DNA of 64,000 nucleotides from positions 1-64,000 of the forward strand of contig NZ_JACHON010000014.1 of assembly GCF_014206945.1 (NCBI RefSeq), in the 5' to 3' direction. The notes beneath the pieces are model-generated. The model worked only from the letters and a program-made list of their open reading frames with translations, did not search any database and was not told the origin of the DNA. Position numbers and translations under genes: made by a program. Below, one piece after another: positions 35,328 through 44,870 of the stretch (positions are counted from its first letter, which is position 1; each line of letters begins with the position of its first letter). Origin of the DNA: Gracilibacillus halotolerans. Its GTDB lineage: Bacteria; Bacillota; Bacilli; Bacillales; Amphibacillaceae.

Positions 35328-37055
35328 TCATGCGTTTAGAAAAACACTTTGTTCAATTTGCTTCATTTTATAAAAGTATCCTTCTTTTTTCATGAGTTCG
35401 TCATACGTTCCTACTTCTACAATTTTTCCTGCTTCCATTACAATAATTTGATCCATCTTCTCTAACCCTGTTAATCGATGACTGATGAGTAGCACTGTAT
35501 CTTCTCTTGCTACGTCTAATACATAATCCAATATATCCTTTTCCGTTAAAGCATCCATGGAAGATGTCGGCTCATCTAAAAACCAAATAGGTGATTTCTT
35601 TAGTAATGCTCTTGCAATTGCCAAACGCTGTCTCTCCCCACCTGAGAGGTTTTCTCCTTTTTCTAAAACAGCATCATCTAGTGAAAAATGAGCTAACTTA
35701 ACCTTTTCTAGAACCCGCTCCATCTCTTTATCCGTCACATCTTCTTTAGCGATCATGAGGTTATCGCGAATCGTACCATAGAAAAAGTGATTGTGCTGTA
35801 ACACAACATTCGTATGATCCCAAATACTTTCCTGTGAAAGGTGTTCGATCGATTGATGATTCAGCTGAATATCACCTTGCTGGAATCCATATAGCTTTAA
35901 AATTAATTGCATGATGGTCGATTTACCTGAACCACTTGGTCCAACGATAGTTGTTTTTGATTTTGCTGGTAACGTAAAGGAAAGATTTGATAATGTATCT
36001 CTGGCTTCATTCGGAAAACGAAACGAAACATTTTCTACTGTAATATCCGGTGCAGTCGTAACCGATAGGCTTTCTTCTCCTTCACGTAATCTTTCCTGCT
36101 CCGAATCCGTTTGAACAACGTGGTGAAGTCTAACTGATGCTTGCCTGCTATCCTCCAAATGACTTGGAAATACCGACATAGCTGCTGTATTTTCAAAAGC
36201 AGTTAAAGATACCATTACTAACATCGCAAGAAAGATACCATCTAACTGTCCAACCGAAACGAAATAGGCTCCTACACCTAAAACAGCAAATGAAACAAAT
36301 AAAGATAAGAATGTGTTCGTTGCCTCGGTAGACAAGTTATGAACACTTTCACGTTCTTGCTCTTGCAAATAAATATCCGCTGCACCTCGTAATGTATCTT
36401 CTTTGTCATCAAGCTTTTGATAGACCTTTAAGTCACGAAAGCCATATAGAAACTCCGATAATTCTGTCGATAGTTCACCACGACTTTTACGAACTCGTCT
36501 ATCAACTTTACGCTGTGTCCAAGCAACAATTGCCGGAAAGATAAAGGTTGTAATTAGAAAACCAACTAGCAAAATCAATGCGATTCCTATCGAGAAAAAC
36601 ATCGTAAAGAATACCGTACATAGAAAAACTAACAGAAGGACGATAGGTGGATAAAACACTCTTAAAAAGAAATTTTGTAACGTTTCCACATCGCCTACTA
36701 TCCTTGAAAGCAAATCTCCACTTCTAAATTTTTGGAACAGTGAAGGAGCTAATGGCTCTATTTTTTTATAAAGAGTAACTCGTAAATTACTTAACATCGT
36801 AAAGGTTCCTCGGTGGGAAAAATACCTCTCCCCAAACCTTGTTAAAGCCGAAGTGATACCTAATAATTTCACCGATGCAACAAGAATCATTAATGTATAG
36901 ATTGGAGGCGCGAACGCAGATTTTGAAATTAAGTATCCACTTAAAGCGAATAATCCAATCGCTGTGATACCGGAAAGAAATCCAAAAAGAACGGATAAAA
37001 AGATGTCTCTTTTTTCAACAAACATCCATTTCACGATTGAAGTCAATTCTCTCAT
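35328..37055 (-). CDS. cydC: Thiol/cytochrome bd assembly ABC exporter subunit CydC
   Basis: 575 residues: six-helix ABC membrane domain (about 15-310) plus nucleotide-binding domain with Walker A GPSGSGKST, signature LSGGERQRLAIARALL, Walker B IWFLDEPTSSMD and H-loop ISHR. The segment LFALSGYLISKSAFAPPIYTLMILVASVKLLG is characteristic of CydC as opposed to CydD. CydDC exports cysteine/glutathione and is needed to assemble cytochrome bd. It overlaps the end of cydD by four bases. Here cydDC converges on cydABS instead of following it as in B. subtilis. Confidence 0.92.
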   Translation of the reverse strand: MRELTSIVKWMFVEKRDIFLSVLFGFLSGITAIGLFALSGYLISKSAFAPPIYTLMILVASVKLLGITSALTRFGERYFSHRGTFTMLSNLRVTLYKKIEPLAPSLFQKFRSGDLLSRIVGDVETLQNFFLRVFYPPIVLLLVFLCTVFFTMFFSIGIALILLVGFLITTFIFPAIVAWTQRKVDRRVRKSRGELSTELSEFLYGFRDLKVYQKLDDKEDTLRGAADIYLQEQERESVHNLSTEATNTFLSLFVSFAVLGVGAYFVSVGQLDGIFLAMLVMVSLTAFENTAAMSVFPSHLEDSRQASVRLHHVVQTDSEQERLREGEESLSVTTAPDITVENVSFRFPNEARDTLSNLSFTLPAKSKTTIVGPSGSGKSTIMQLILKLYGFQQGDIQLNHQSIEHLSQESIWDHTNVVLQHNHFFYGTIRDNLMIAKEDVTDKEMERVLEKVKLAHFSLDDAVLEKGENLSGGERQRLAIARALLKKSPIWFLDEPTSSMDALTEKDILDYVLDVAREDTVLLISHRLTGLEKMDQIIVMEAGKIVEVGTYDELMKKEGYFYKMKQIEQSVFLNA

Positions 37056-38788
37056 GCTTCATCCCTCCCCTGCTGTACAGAAACCATGTCGCGGTATATG
37101 GTTGATGTTTTTAAAAGCTCCTCATGCGTTCCAGTTGCTATAATTTTACCTTCATCCATCAGAAGAATTCTATCCGCATTTTTTATCGTGTGAAGACGAT
37201 GTGCAACCGTGATGACTGTGGATTTCTGAGCTAGTTCCTCCATAGAAGACTGCAATATTCGCTCCGTTGCTAAATCTAAGCCAGTTGTTGGTTCATCGAA
37301 TAAAATGATGGATGGTTGCTTTAAGAAGGCTCTCGCAAGCGCAACTCGCTGTTTTTCGCCACCAGATAACCCTCTTCCGCCTTCACCAACGTGTGTATCA
37401 TATCCATCAGGGAGTGATTGAATCAGCTCTGCGATGCCTGCTTTTTCCCCTGCTTTGCTAATCTCATCTCTTGTCGCACCTTCATTTCCTCCGATTACAA
37501 TGTTGTCTGCTATCGTGCCGGAAAATAGGTACGGATTTTGGGAGATGTAGCTGATTCGTTGAAACCAATCTTTCTCATCATAAGTGCTTCTTAGTTGATT
37601 GTTCCAGCGTAATTCCCCTTTTGATAGAGGGAGTAATCCTGCTATAACGTGTAACAGGGTTGATTTCCCAGACCCTGTTCTTCCGATAACTGCAATTTGC
37701 TCTAACGGCTGAATTGAAAAATTCAGTTCTTTTAATGAAAAACTGCCTGCTTCTTCTCCATAGCTAAACTCTCCATTTCTGATTTCAATTGTAGGAGGTG
37801 CTAAGCTTTCCAATTTAGATTCGCCCCATTCCATTTCTTGCATAGGCGCCGTTAATTCCTTCTCTAGGATTTTTGCTGCTCCCATACTTCCTCTTCCGGT
37901 ATGGAAGGCACTACCTAAGTCTTTCAATTTCGTGAAAAATTCGGGTGCCAATACGAGCATAAGGAAACCTGTATAGAAAGAAAGGTCTTGAAAAACAATC
38001 ATTCGTAAAGCTATTTCTAGAGCGATTAATCCAATGCTGAGCATCGTAATAAACTCTAATGCTAACGAATTTTGAAAGGCGATCTTTAATACATTCATTG
38101 TCGCTTCTCTAAATCCTAAACTACTTTTCTCGATTTCATCTTGCTGTTTTTTCGATTGACGATAGAGTTTAATCGTTGTGAGTCCTTGTAATGTATCTAA
38201 AAACTTACCAGAAAAACCTGCCATCTTATCTAACTGTTCTTCCGACTTATCTTTTGTTTTAAAACCAATAACCATCATAAATACAGGGATAAAAGGTGCA
38301 GTAATTAAAATAATAAATCCTGTTGCAAGATGCTCTGTGAAAATTACAACTAGAATCATAATTGGTATAATGCTCGCTTGGAACAACTGAGGAATGTAAC
38401 TACTATAGTAACTGTCCACTTCATCCACTGCGTCCATCATAACACTAACTTTTTGACCTGATTGACCTTGGATAGATGATTGAATCGGATTTCTAGAAAA
38501 TCGGTGAAGCAGCTGATTTCGGAGAGTACGTTTTACGGTAGAGGCCATTTGAATACCTGTTCTTCCACTTAAATAACTAAATAAAGTTCTAGCAAGAAGA
38601 ACCAACAATAATCCAATTAAGAACGGGATTACTTCAGAAAATGGTGTAGCTTTAACAAATATATGATCAATGATTGTGACGAGTAAATAACTTTGTCCAA
38701 TAATTGAAGCGCCTACTAATATCGCAAAAATTGCTAGGAAGACTAATCTGCTTTTCTGATTTTTTGCCATGTCTTTGAGCACAATCAT
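37052..38788 (-). CDS. cydD: Thiol/cytochrome bd assembly ABC exporter subunit CydD
   Basis: 578 residues from ATG 38788 (AGGAGG 6 nt upstream); the longer frame from 38845 runs across the promoter -10 region. Membrane domain with IIGQSYLLVTIIDHIFV and LSGRTGIQMASTVKRTLRNQ, which fits CydD, then Walker A GRTGSGKST, signature LSGGEKQRVALARAFL, Walker B IILFDEPTTGLD. Forms the heterodimeric exporter with CydC. A sigma-A-like promoter lies 30 bp upstream of the start region. Confidence 0.92.
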   Translation of the reverse strand: MIVLKDMAKNQKSRLVFLAIFAILVGASIIGQSYLLVTIIDHIFVKATPFSEVIPFLIGLLLVLLARTLFSYLSGRTGIQMASTVKRTLRNQLLHRFSRNPIQSSIQGQSGQKVSVMMDAVDEVDSYYSSYIPQLFQASIIPIMILVVIFTEHLATGFIILITAPFIPVFMMVIGFKTKDKSEEQLDKMAGFSGKFLDTLQGLTTIKLYRQSKKQQDEIEKSSLGFREATMNVLKIAFQNSLALEFITMLSIGLIALEIALRMIVFQDLSFYTGFLMLVLAPEFFTKLKDLGSAFHTGRGSMGAAKILEKELTAPMQEMEWGESKLESLAPPTIEIRNGEFSYGEEAGSFSLKELNFSIQPLEQIAVIGRTGSGKSTLLHVIAGLLPLSKGELRWNNQLRSTYDEKDWFQRISYISQNPYLFSGTIADNIVIGGNEGATRDEISKAGEKAGIAELIQSLPDGYDTHVGEGGRGLSGGEKQRVALARAFLKQPSIILFDEPTTGLDLATERILQSSMEELAQKSTVITVAHRLHTIKNADRILLMDEGKIIATGTHEELLKTSTIYRDMVSVQQGRDEA

Positions 38789-38824
38789 AATTTTCCTCCT
38801 AATACTATTACTGTGGGTGTCTTG

Positions 38825-38853
38825 ATTATATCGAACGTGTATCAATACTGTAA
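38825..38853 (-). promoter_or_regulatory. Promoter of cydDC
   Basis: Minus strand -35 TTACAG (38853-38848), 17-bp spacer, -10 TATAAT (38830-38825). A perfect 10-bp palindrome GACAATTGTC lies at 38874-38883, about 50-60 bp upstream of the expected start of transcription, and could be an operator. Confidence 0.65.
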
Positions 38854-39058
38854 AACAGGAAGCAATGAGTTACGACAATTGTCATAATTGAGGATTTAAA
38901 TAGAACGACCAGTACTCTCATTAGCATTTAACAATCCGGATAAAATAAACCATTTTCGTTGTCGATTATTGGTCCTTATTTATGCAAATATCTCTATTTT
39001 GGAAACCAATGGTAACAGGACAACTGTGTAGGTTAATACTCTATATAAACAACAAAAT

Positions 39059-40060
39059 ATGGAAGGGATGAGGAAGTTGTCCATTAAAGTGCTGCTTTTT
39101 GGGGATATTGGAATTGATGATATTATGGCACTTATTTATGCATATTTAACGGACGAAATCGAAGTGGTTGGTATTGTTACCGAATATGGGAATATATCAA
39201 GAGATAATGCACTACGAACGGTACAATATTTGGGCGAAGAAGTGCTAGTGACAGATGAACCTGAGCAAGCGGTAACTATTGCTGGCGCTGAAAAATCAAT
39301 GACTGCTGTGGAAGTTGATGTAGTCCCTGAGATACACGGTGAATTTGGATTAGGTCCTATAATTCCTCCCGCTAATCAAGATGAGGTTACATTGGAAAAC
39401 TTTTTTACTATTGTTGATATCATAGAGGAGTATGGAGAGGATCTGCATATCGTGAACGTCGGTAGACTAACATCTCTAGCAACCATGTATTTACTTTATC
39501 CGAGGACAATGGAACAAATAAAACATATTTATGTGATGGGAGGAGCGTTTTGGATTCCGGGAAATGTTACAGCAGTTTCCGAAGCTAATTTTCATGGGGA
39601 CCCAGTTGCAGCGCAAATTGTCTTAACCTATGCGGAAAAAGTCACCATCATCCCATTGAATGTTACGCAACATGCGATTGTTACGCCAAATATGGTTGAT
39701 TATATTGATCAAGTTGGTTCCATCGATATTATAAAGCCAATGATGGACTATTATTATAACTTTTATAAACAACGAGATCCAAGTCTACAAGGAAGCCCCT
39801 TGCATGATGTACTAACCATGATGGCTGTACCCATGAACGAAATGTTTACTTTTGAAGAATATCCTGTTCAAATTGTTCAAGCTACAAGAGGGACAGAACG
39901 TGGACAAAGCATTGCAGACATTCGAACTTTGGGACATCTCGAACCAGGGGAGGCTATGGATATTAAACGGCATCGTATTGCGTTTGACTTCAATTACAGA
40001 GATTTTTTCATGAAATTTATGACCGTTATGTCTGGAGAACGGTTTGATTTAAAAAATTGA
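39059..40060 (+). CDS. Inosine/uridine-preferring nucleoside hydrolase family protein
   Basis: 333 residues. The N-terminal metal-binding motif is GDIGIDD where the family usually has DTDPGIDD: the calcium/catalytic second Asp and the DD pair remain but the first Asp is replaced (LLFGD). Other landmarks are kept: MGGAFWIPGNVTAVSEANFHGDPVAAQIVL and the HD pair in PLHDVL. The enzyme would hydrolyse a ribonucleoside or related N-glycoside to base plus sugar in the cytoplasm. The start is uncertain: ATG 39059 has no clear ribosome binding site, and a TTG at 39077 (GAGGAAG just before) is possible. Monocistronic, with a terminator after it. Confidence 0.78.
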   Translation: MEGMRKLSIKVLLFGDIGIDDIMALIYAYLTDEIEVVGIVTEYGNISRDNALRTVQYLGEEVLVTDEPEQAVTIAGAEKSMTAVEVDVVPEIHGEFGLGPIIPPANQDEVTLENFFTIVDIIEEYGEDLHIVNVGRLTSLATMYLLYPRTMEQIKHIYVMGGAFWIPGNVTAVSEANFHGDPVAAQIVLTYAEKVTIIPLNVTQHAIVTPNMVDYIDQVGSIDIIKPMMDYYYNFYKQRDPSLQGSPLHDVLTMMAVPMNEMFTFEEYPVQIVQATRGTERGQSIADIRTLGHLEPGEAMDIKRHRIAFDFNYRDFFMKFMTVMSGERFDLKN

Positions 40061-40120
40061 ATAGATAACTTAATTACATGAACGCCCTCGTGTGGGCTTT
40101 TGAATGAGTACTAAAAAAAT

Positions 40121-40162
40121 AAAACCCTCGAAAGTGAATTTTATCACTCTACAGAGGGTTTT
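40121..40162. terminator. Bidirectional terminator between the nucleoside hydrolase and GH43 genes
   Basis: Stem AAAACCCTC/GAGGGTTTT (40121-40129 with 40154-40162) with an inner AGTGA/TCACT pairing; A-rich on the left and T-rich on the right. A second, weaker hairpin GCCC/GGGC with TTTT sits at 40084-40101. Confidence 0.8.
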
Positions 40163-40203
40163 AGTTTTAATGAAAAGGTTCTGTTTTTTTATCTTTTAAG
40201 GAT

Positions 40204-41613
40204 TTACTCTAATGTAAAGGAAGCTAGACTCGCTCTTCCACCACCTGTATAGGTAATATAGATGGATTGAACGCCATCTGGAATTTCGATATCAGAGGAA
40301 TAATCTGTCCATACGTTTGTAAAGTTAACTGGTATGCGTGCAAGTGCTTCGCCATCCCACGATGTTTTAATCTCGAAAGCGCCGTTACAATAGCCTCTTA
40401 CGCTAAGGGTTATTTTTTTAACACCTTGGCAATCAAAATATTTAAAGCCTGCTGTCGCAGAATCTGTCATATTTTCGATATACCCTATTTCTTGATCACC
40501 ATCTTTGCCATCCTGCGTAATTCTAGGGAACTGTGTATCCATCCAGAGGTCCCCTGTGTACATAGCTTCTTCCTTCGTAAACAAATGACAAGCTAAGTAT
40601 GCTGGATATTCTCCTTTACCTATAAGAGGCTTACCATTTGGACCAGATGTGGTCATTTCTACTTGTGGAATCGTTCCATCCTCTAATATTTCGATTGGTT
40701 CTATCATTCCTTGTCGGCTGAAATTGGAGCCGTTCGTATGACGGTGGTAAAATACATACCACTGATTATTAATTTCCACAATACTGCCGTGATTATTTCC
40801 ACCAAAGTACATTGGCTTATTCGCTGGTTTGTACGTATCAATATGAAGGTCATTATTACTTACAACTACACCTTGGTATTCAAATCCTTTTGTCGGATGT
40901 TTACTCGTTGCATAGCATAATTCATGCATCGCAATTGACGAATAAATTAAATAATACGTATCTCCATGTTTTCTCATGGACGGCGCTTCAAAAAATTCGT
41001 GTCCTTCAAAGCTGCTCCCTTTACTATACGGTTCACTTGGAGCAATAAATACTGGCTCTTCCAAGATTGTTAGCATGTCTGGTCCCAAAACAGTTGCCAT
41101 TGCACCACTTCTAGATTTGTCTCCAATCGCACAGAATCCGGTATAAAGATAGGTTTTATCTCCTTCCGTTAATAAGCCTGGGTCAAATTGTGGTTCATCA
41201 CCTTCTCTTTCTCCTAGGCGTGTTCCATCCTCATAATGTACATACCCATAAAATTCATATTTTCCAGCTGGTGTATCACTTACAGCAACAGACACGACAG
41301 GAACCTTATCTAAAACATAATACAAGTAATAGCGACCGTCTGGACCTACCGTTACATCTGGCGCATAAAGACACATGCTTTCGTCTGGATTTAGAGGGTC
41401 GTCTGACTTTTTGTAAATAACACCTTCATAACGCCAGTCTCCCAGGTCATCTACTGGAGCTGACCAGCAAACATAATCATTCAAGCAATAGACATGACCA
41501 TTAAATCGATCGTGTGAACCGTAAATATAAACTCTGTCACCAAATACGTGTGGCTCCGCATCTGGAATGTACTCCCATGATGGTAAATAAGGGTTCAATC
41601 CTTGTTTTTTCAT
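40204..41613 (-). CDS. Glycoside hydrolase family 43 (arabinofuranosidase/xylosidase type)
   Basis: 469 residues from ATG 41613 with GAGGTG upstream. N-terminal five-bladed propeller: catalytic base Asp in IPDAEPHVFGDRVYIYGSHD, the second Asp in CLYAPDVTVGPDGRYYLYY, and the proton donor Glu in SFEGHEFFEAPSMRKHG. Residues about 335-469 form a C-terminal beta-sandwich (FKYFDCQGVKKITLSVRGYCNGAFEI), CBM6-like. No signal peptide, so intracellular. It is the last gene of the cluster, 33 bp after the GH95 gene. Members remove arabinose or xylose side chains; the exact substrate cannot be set. Confidence 0.85.
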   Translation of the reverse strand: MKKQGLNPYLPSWEYIPDAEPHVFGDRVYIYGSHDRFNGHVYCLNDYVCWSAPVDDLGDWRYEGVIYKKSDDPLNPDESMCLYAPDVTVGPDGRYYLYYVLDKVPVVSVAVSDTPAGKYEFYGYVHYEDGTRLGEREGDEPQFDPGLLTEGDKTYLYTGFCAIGDKSRSGAMATVLGPDMLTILEEPVFIAPSEPYSKGSSFEGHEFFEAPSMRKHGDTYYLIYSSIAMHELCYATSKHPTKGFEYQGVVVSNNDLHIDTYKPANKPMYFGGNNHGSIVEINNQWYVFYHRHTNGSNFSRQGMIEPIEILEDGTIPQVEMTTSGPNGKPLIGKGEYPAYLACHLFTKEEAMYTGDLWMDTQFPRITQDGKDGDQEIGYIENMTDSATAGFKYFDCQGVKKITLSVRGYCNGAFEIKTSWDGEALARIPVNFTNVWTDYSSDIEIPDGVQSIYITYTGGGRASLASFTLE

Positions 41614-41646
41614 AATTAAGCACCTCAATTTTCTGTGATATATATT

Positions 41647-43887
41647 TTAAAATTCTAAAGGATACGTCTGACCCGCTTCTGTTTCTAACTCGATTAGCTG
41701 GTTATGATAGAAGACGGAACAGGCTTCTCCTTTAAGTGAATGAATCACTGCATGTTTTAATTTTCCGTTTTCCCATGTAAGGTCGACTTCAAAGCCACCT
41801 CTTGCTTTTAATCCACTTACACTTCCTTTATCCCACTCTTTAGGTAAGGCTGGGAGCAAATGAATCGTTTCCTGATGACTCTGTATTAGTAATTCAGCAA
41901 TTCCCGCAGTTCCTCCAAAGTTTCCATCAATTTGGAATGGAGGGTGATTATCGAATAAGTTAGGTAACGTTGAAGACTTTAGTAACGCCAAAATATGCTG
42001 ATACGCTTCCTCACCATCCTCTAAACGCGCCCACATATTAATAATCCAAGCACGACTCCAACCAGTATGACCGCCACCAGATTGTAGCCTTCGTTGCAGT
42101 GTTACTTTCGCTGCTTCCGCAAGGTCTGGTGTTGTGTTTGGTGAGATTTGTCTACCTGGATATAGAGCAAACAAATGAGATATATGGCGATGACCTGGCT
42201 CTTCTTCCTCATAGTCTTCTAGCCATTCTTGAATTTGTCCATGCTTTCCTATTGTTGGTTGTGGGAGTTTATCTTTCAATCCTTGAAGTTGCTTTCTAAA
42301 TTCTTCATCTATATTTAAAATTTCACTAGCACTGGTACAGCTCGTAAATAAAGCATGGATTATTTGACTATCCATTGATGGACTTTCACATAATGTTCCT
42401 CTCTCACCGTTTGGTAAAATATATGTGTTCTCAGGCGAGACAGAAGGTGACGTGATAAGGAGTCCATCTTTATTTTCAATAAGGAAATCAACAAAGAATA
42501 ATGCTGCTTCTTTTAACGTGTCGTATGATTTCTCTAAAAATTGTTTATCACGCGTAAATTCATAATGCTCCCACAAGTGTAGACTTAACCAAGCTGCTCC
42601 CATCGGCCAAATCGTGGCTGGCATATAAATGTCTTGTGGAGCTGTATCACCCCAGATATCGGTATTGTGATGTGCCGTAAAACCTCGGCATCCATACATT
42701 ACTTGAGCCGTTTTTCTTCCGTTTTCCTTTATCCTCTCAATATGATCAAATAAAGGCTCATGACACTCAGATAAGTTCCCTAATTCAGCTGGCCAATAAT
42801 TCATTTGGGCATTAATATTAATCGTAAACTTACTATCCCATGGTGGTAGCATTTCTTTATTCCATATACCTTGTAAATTCGCTGGTAAGGAATCAGGACG
42901 ACTAGATGAGATTAATAAATAGCGTCCAAAATTAAAGTACGTAGTGATAAGAGCTAAATCTTGCTTACCTTCTTTCAATCGTTCTAATCGCTGATCCGTT
43001 CCTAAGTCTAAAATTCTGTCATCCTGAGTTCCTATGTCCAGCTGAACTCTATTAAATAATTCTTGATAGTCTTCGATATGGGCTTGTCGTAGCTCTTCGT
43101 ACGTTTTGTTAGCGGCGAGCTGAATGGTTTCTAGACATTGTTGCTCTGGGTTTTCATATCGGAATGAAGTAGCAGCTGTTAAAATTAATGTAACAGCGTC
43201 CGCATTTTCGACAATAAGATGATTGCCAAGAGTTTTTACCGCACCATTTTCAGCTATTGCCTTCACTGCACTACGGAACATAATCCCGTTACTTCCACCA
43301 GTCTCTCCTCGCATCACTAAGGTGTCTTCTGTGACCGCTTCAAGCTCATCAAAGTTTCTCCCATTTCCGCGATCTAATCTAACTTTGAAAGAGATAGAAT
43401 GTGCCTCTGAAGCAGTAAGTCGCATTACCATAACCTTGTCTGGATAACTAGTAAATAACTCTCTTTTGTAGGTCACTTTGTCTAATGTATAATGTACACT
43501 TGCAATGGCAGTTTCCAAATCTAGTTCTCTCTCATAATGAAACACACCTGTTTCTGTATGAGCAAAACGAATCATCAGGTCTCCTAACGGCTCATAATGA
43601 CGTTGTGTTTCCGGTGTTCCTGTCATCGTAAGTGCTGCTAATTCTTCCGCTTCCTTTAATCTTCCGTCTGACAAAAGTTTTCTAATTTGAGGTAGGTTTT
43701 CTAAAACGTCTGGATTATGACGATCCCTCGGTCCTCCATACCAAACAGAGTCTTCATTCAATTGGACTCGTTCTCTATGTACATGGCCAAAAACCATTCC
43801 GCCTATTCTGCCATTTCCAATTGGTAGTGCTTCGTTCCAATCCTTCGCAGGCTGTTTATACCAAAGTCGTTTATTATAATTTTTCAC
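41647..43887 (-). CDS. Glycoside hydrolase family 95 (alpha-L-fucosidase/galactosidase type)
   Basis: 746 residues beginning with GTG at 43887 (AAAGGAG 9 nt upstream). The N-terminal segment LWYKQPAKDWNEALPIGNGRIGGMVFG and VQLNEDSVWYGGPRDR are the family signature; the catalytic (alpha/alpha)6 barrel shows NINAQMNYWPAE, the HHNTDIWGDTAP segment, GGGHTGWSRAW and IDGNFGGTAGIAELL. GH95 enzymes act by inversion on alpha-1,2-L-fucosides or alpha-L-galactosides, for instance of xyloglucan side chains. No signal peptide, so cytoplasmic. The adjacent dehydrogenase and aldo-keto reductase fit onward oxidation of released L-fucose or L-galactose (inference). Confidence 0.87.
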   Translation of the reverse strand: MKNYNKRLWYKQPAKDWNEALPIGNGRIGGMVFGHVHRERVQLNEDSVWYGGPRDRHNPDVLENLPQIRKLLSDGRLKEAEELAALTMTGTPETQRHYEPLGDLMIRFAHTETGVFHYERELDLETAIASVHYTLDKVTYKRELFTSYPDKVMVMRLTASEAHSISFKVRLDRGNGRNFDELEAVTEDTLVMRGETGGSNGIMFRSAVKAIAENGAVKTLGNHLIVENADAVTLILTAATSFRYENPEQQCLETIQLAANKTYEELRQAHIEDYQELFNRVQLDIGTQDDRILDLGTDQRLERLKEGKQDLALITTYFNFGRYLLISSSRPDSLPANLQGIWNKEMLPPWDSKFTININAQMNYWPAELGNLSECHEPLFDHIERIKENGRKTAQVMYGCRGFTAHHNTDIWGDTAPQDIYMPATIWPMGAAWLSLHLWEHYEFTRDKQFLEKSYDTLKEAALFFVDFLIENKDGLLITSPSVSPENTYILPNGERGTLCESPSMDSQIIHALFTSCTSASEILNIDEEFRKQLQGLKDKLPQPTIGKHGQIQEWLEDYEEEEPGHRHISHLFALYPGRQISPNTTPDLAEAAKVTLQRRLQSGGGHTGWSRAWIINMWARLEDGEEAYQHILALLKSSTLPNLFDNHPPFQIDGNFGGTAGIAELLIQSHQETIHLLPALPKEWDKGSVSGLKARGGFEVDLTWENGKLKHAVIHSLKGEACSVFYHNQLIELETEAGQTYPLEF

Positions 43888-43941
43888 TTGAGTAGCTCCT
43901 TTCTATGTGGTGCTAAGTTTGTGTTTCAGACATAGGACTTC

Positions 43942-44870
43942 CTATTTCCATTCTTCTGTTCCACTGGCCCAGGTTTTATTATGAATGGGCTCGAGAATTT
44001 GAAGTACTTCTTTTAGCAATTCTTGATTGATTGGTTCTTCCATCCATTTTAGATTTTTAAGGATATTATGACTGCTAGCTGTACTGACAAGCGTTGTTGG
44101 TATCGATGGATTTGCTGTAGAAAATTGTATCGCTAATTTAGCAAGGTCCTCTCCCTGACTTTCACAATATTGTGCGGCTTGTTTGCACACTTTCTTGATT
44201 TCATCACTTGCTGGATGCCAACTAGCTAATTCGCGCGAGCTTAATAATCCCATCGATAATGGCGATGCATTGATTAATCCTACCTTTTTATCCTCGAGTA
44301 AAGGAAGTCGCGATAGTAGAGATGTATCGTTTAAAGAATAGTGACAATACGATAGAACAACATCTAAATCGCTTACATTTAAAACTTTATCAAAAATAGT
44401 CAGTGGTAATCCCGATACACCATAGTAACGAATTTTACCCTGCTCTTTTAAATGCTGTAATGCAGGAAGTCCTTCTTCGATAACTTGGTGATAGGAACCA
44501 AACTCGATATCATGCAACAATAAAATATCAACATAATCCGTTCCAAGCCTTTGTAAACTTTCATCCAAACTTTTAAAAATTCTTTCTTTTGAAAAATCAA
44601 ATTCGTTTTCGCCTAATCTACCCGCCTTTGTAGAAAGGATATATTGATCACGTGGTATACTTTTTAATGCCTTCCCGAGAACTGCTTCAGCTTTCGTAAG
44701 GCCATAATAAGGAGAAACATCTATATAATTGATTCCTTCATCGATGGCTGTGTGTACCGTTTTTATACCTTCCTTTTCATTGATCTCTCTAAAGACAGAT
44801 CCTAATGAAGAAGCTCCATAGCTTAATGCGGATACGTTAATCCTGTTTTACCTAGTTTTCTGTATTGCAT
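43942..44870 (-). pseudogene. Aldo/keto reductase (L-fucose/L-galactose dehydrogenase type), frameshifted
   Basis: The gene starts at ATG 44870 (MQYRKLGKTGLT, AAAGGGGG upstream) but the reading frame stops after 15 codons. Inserting one G between 44835 and 44834 restores ...LTVSALSYGASSLGS... and an otherwise intact protein of about 309 residues, continuing through YIDVSPYYGL, STKAGRLG, RLGTDYVDILLLHDIE (catalytic-region landmarks) to the C-terminal NKTWASGTEEW, a feature of L-galactose/L-fucose dehydrogenases. An internal TTG at 44568 would give only the last 208 residues without the catalytic Tyr. Either a recent single-base deletion or a sequencing error. It overlaps the upstream dehydrogenase by 19 bp. 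Confidence 0.82.

Noticed and set aside
43942-44568. A short stand-alone aldo/keto reductase starting at the internal TTG 44568
   Set aside because: The upstream frame continues with clear reductase sequence to the ATG at 44870 if one base is added; the short form would lack the catalytic N-terminal half.
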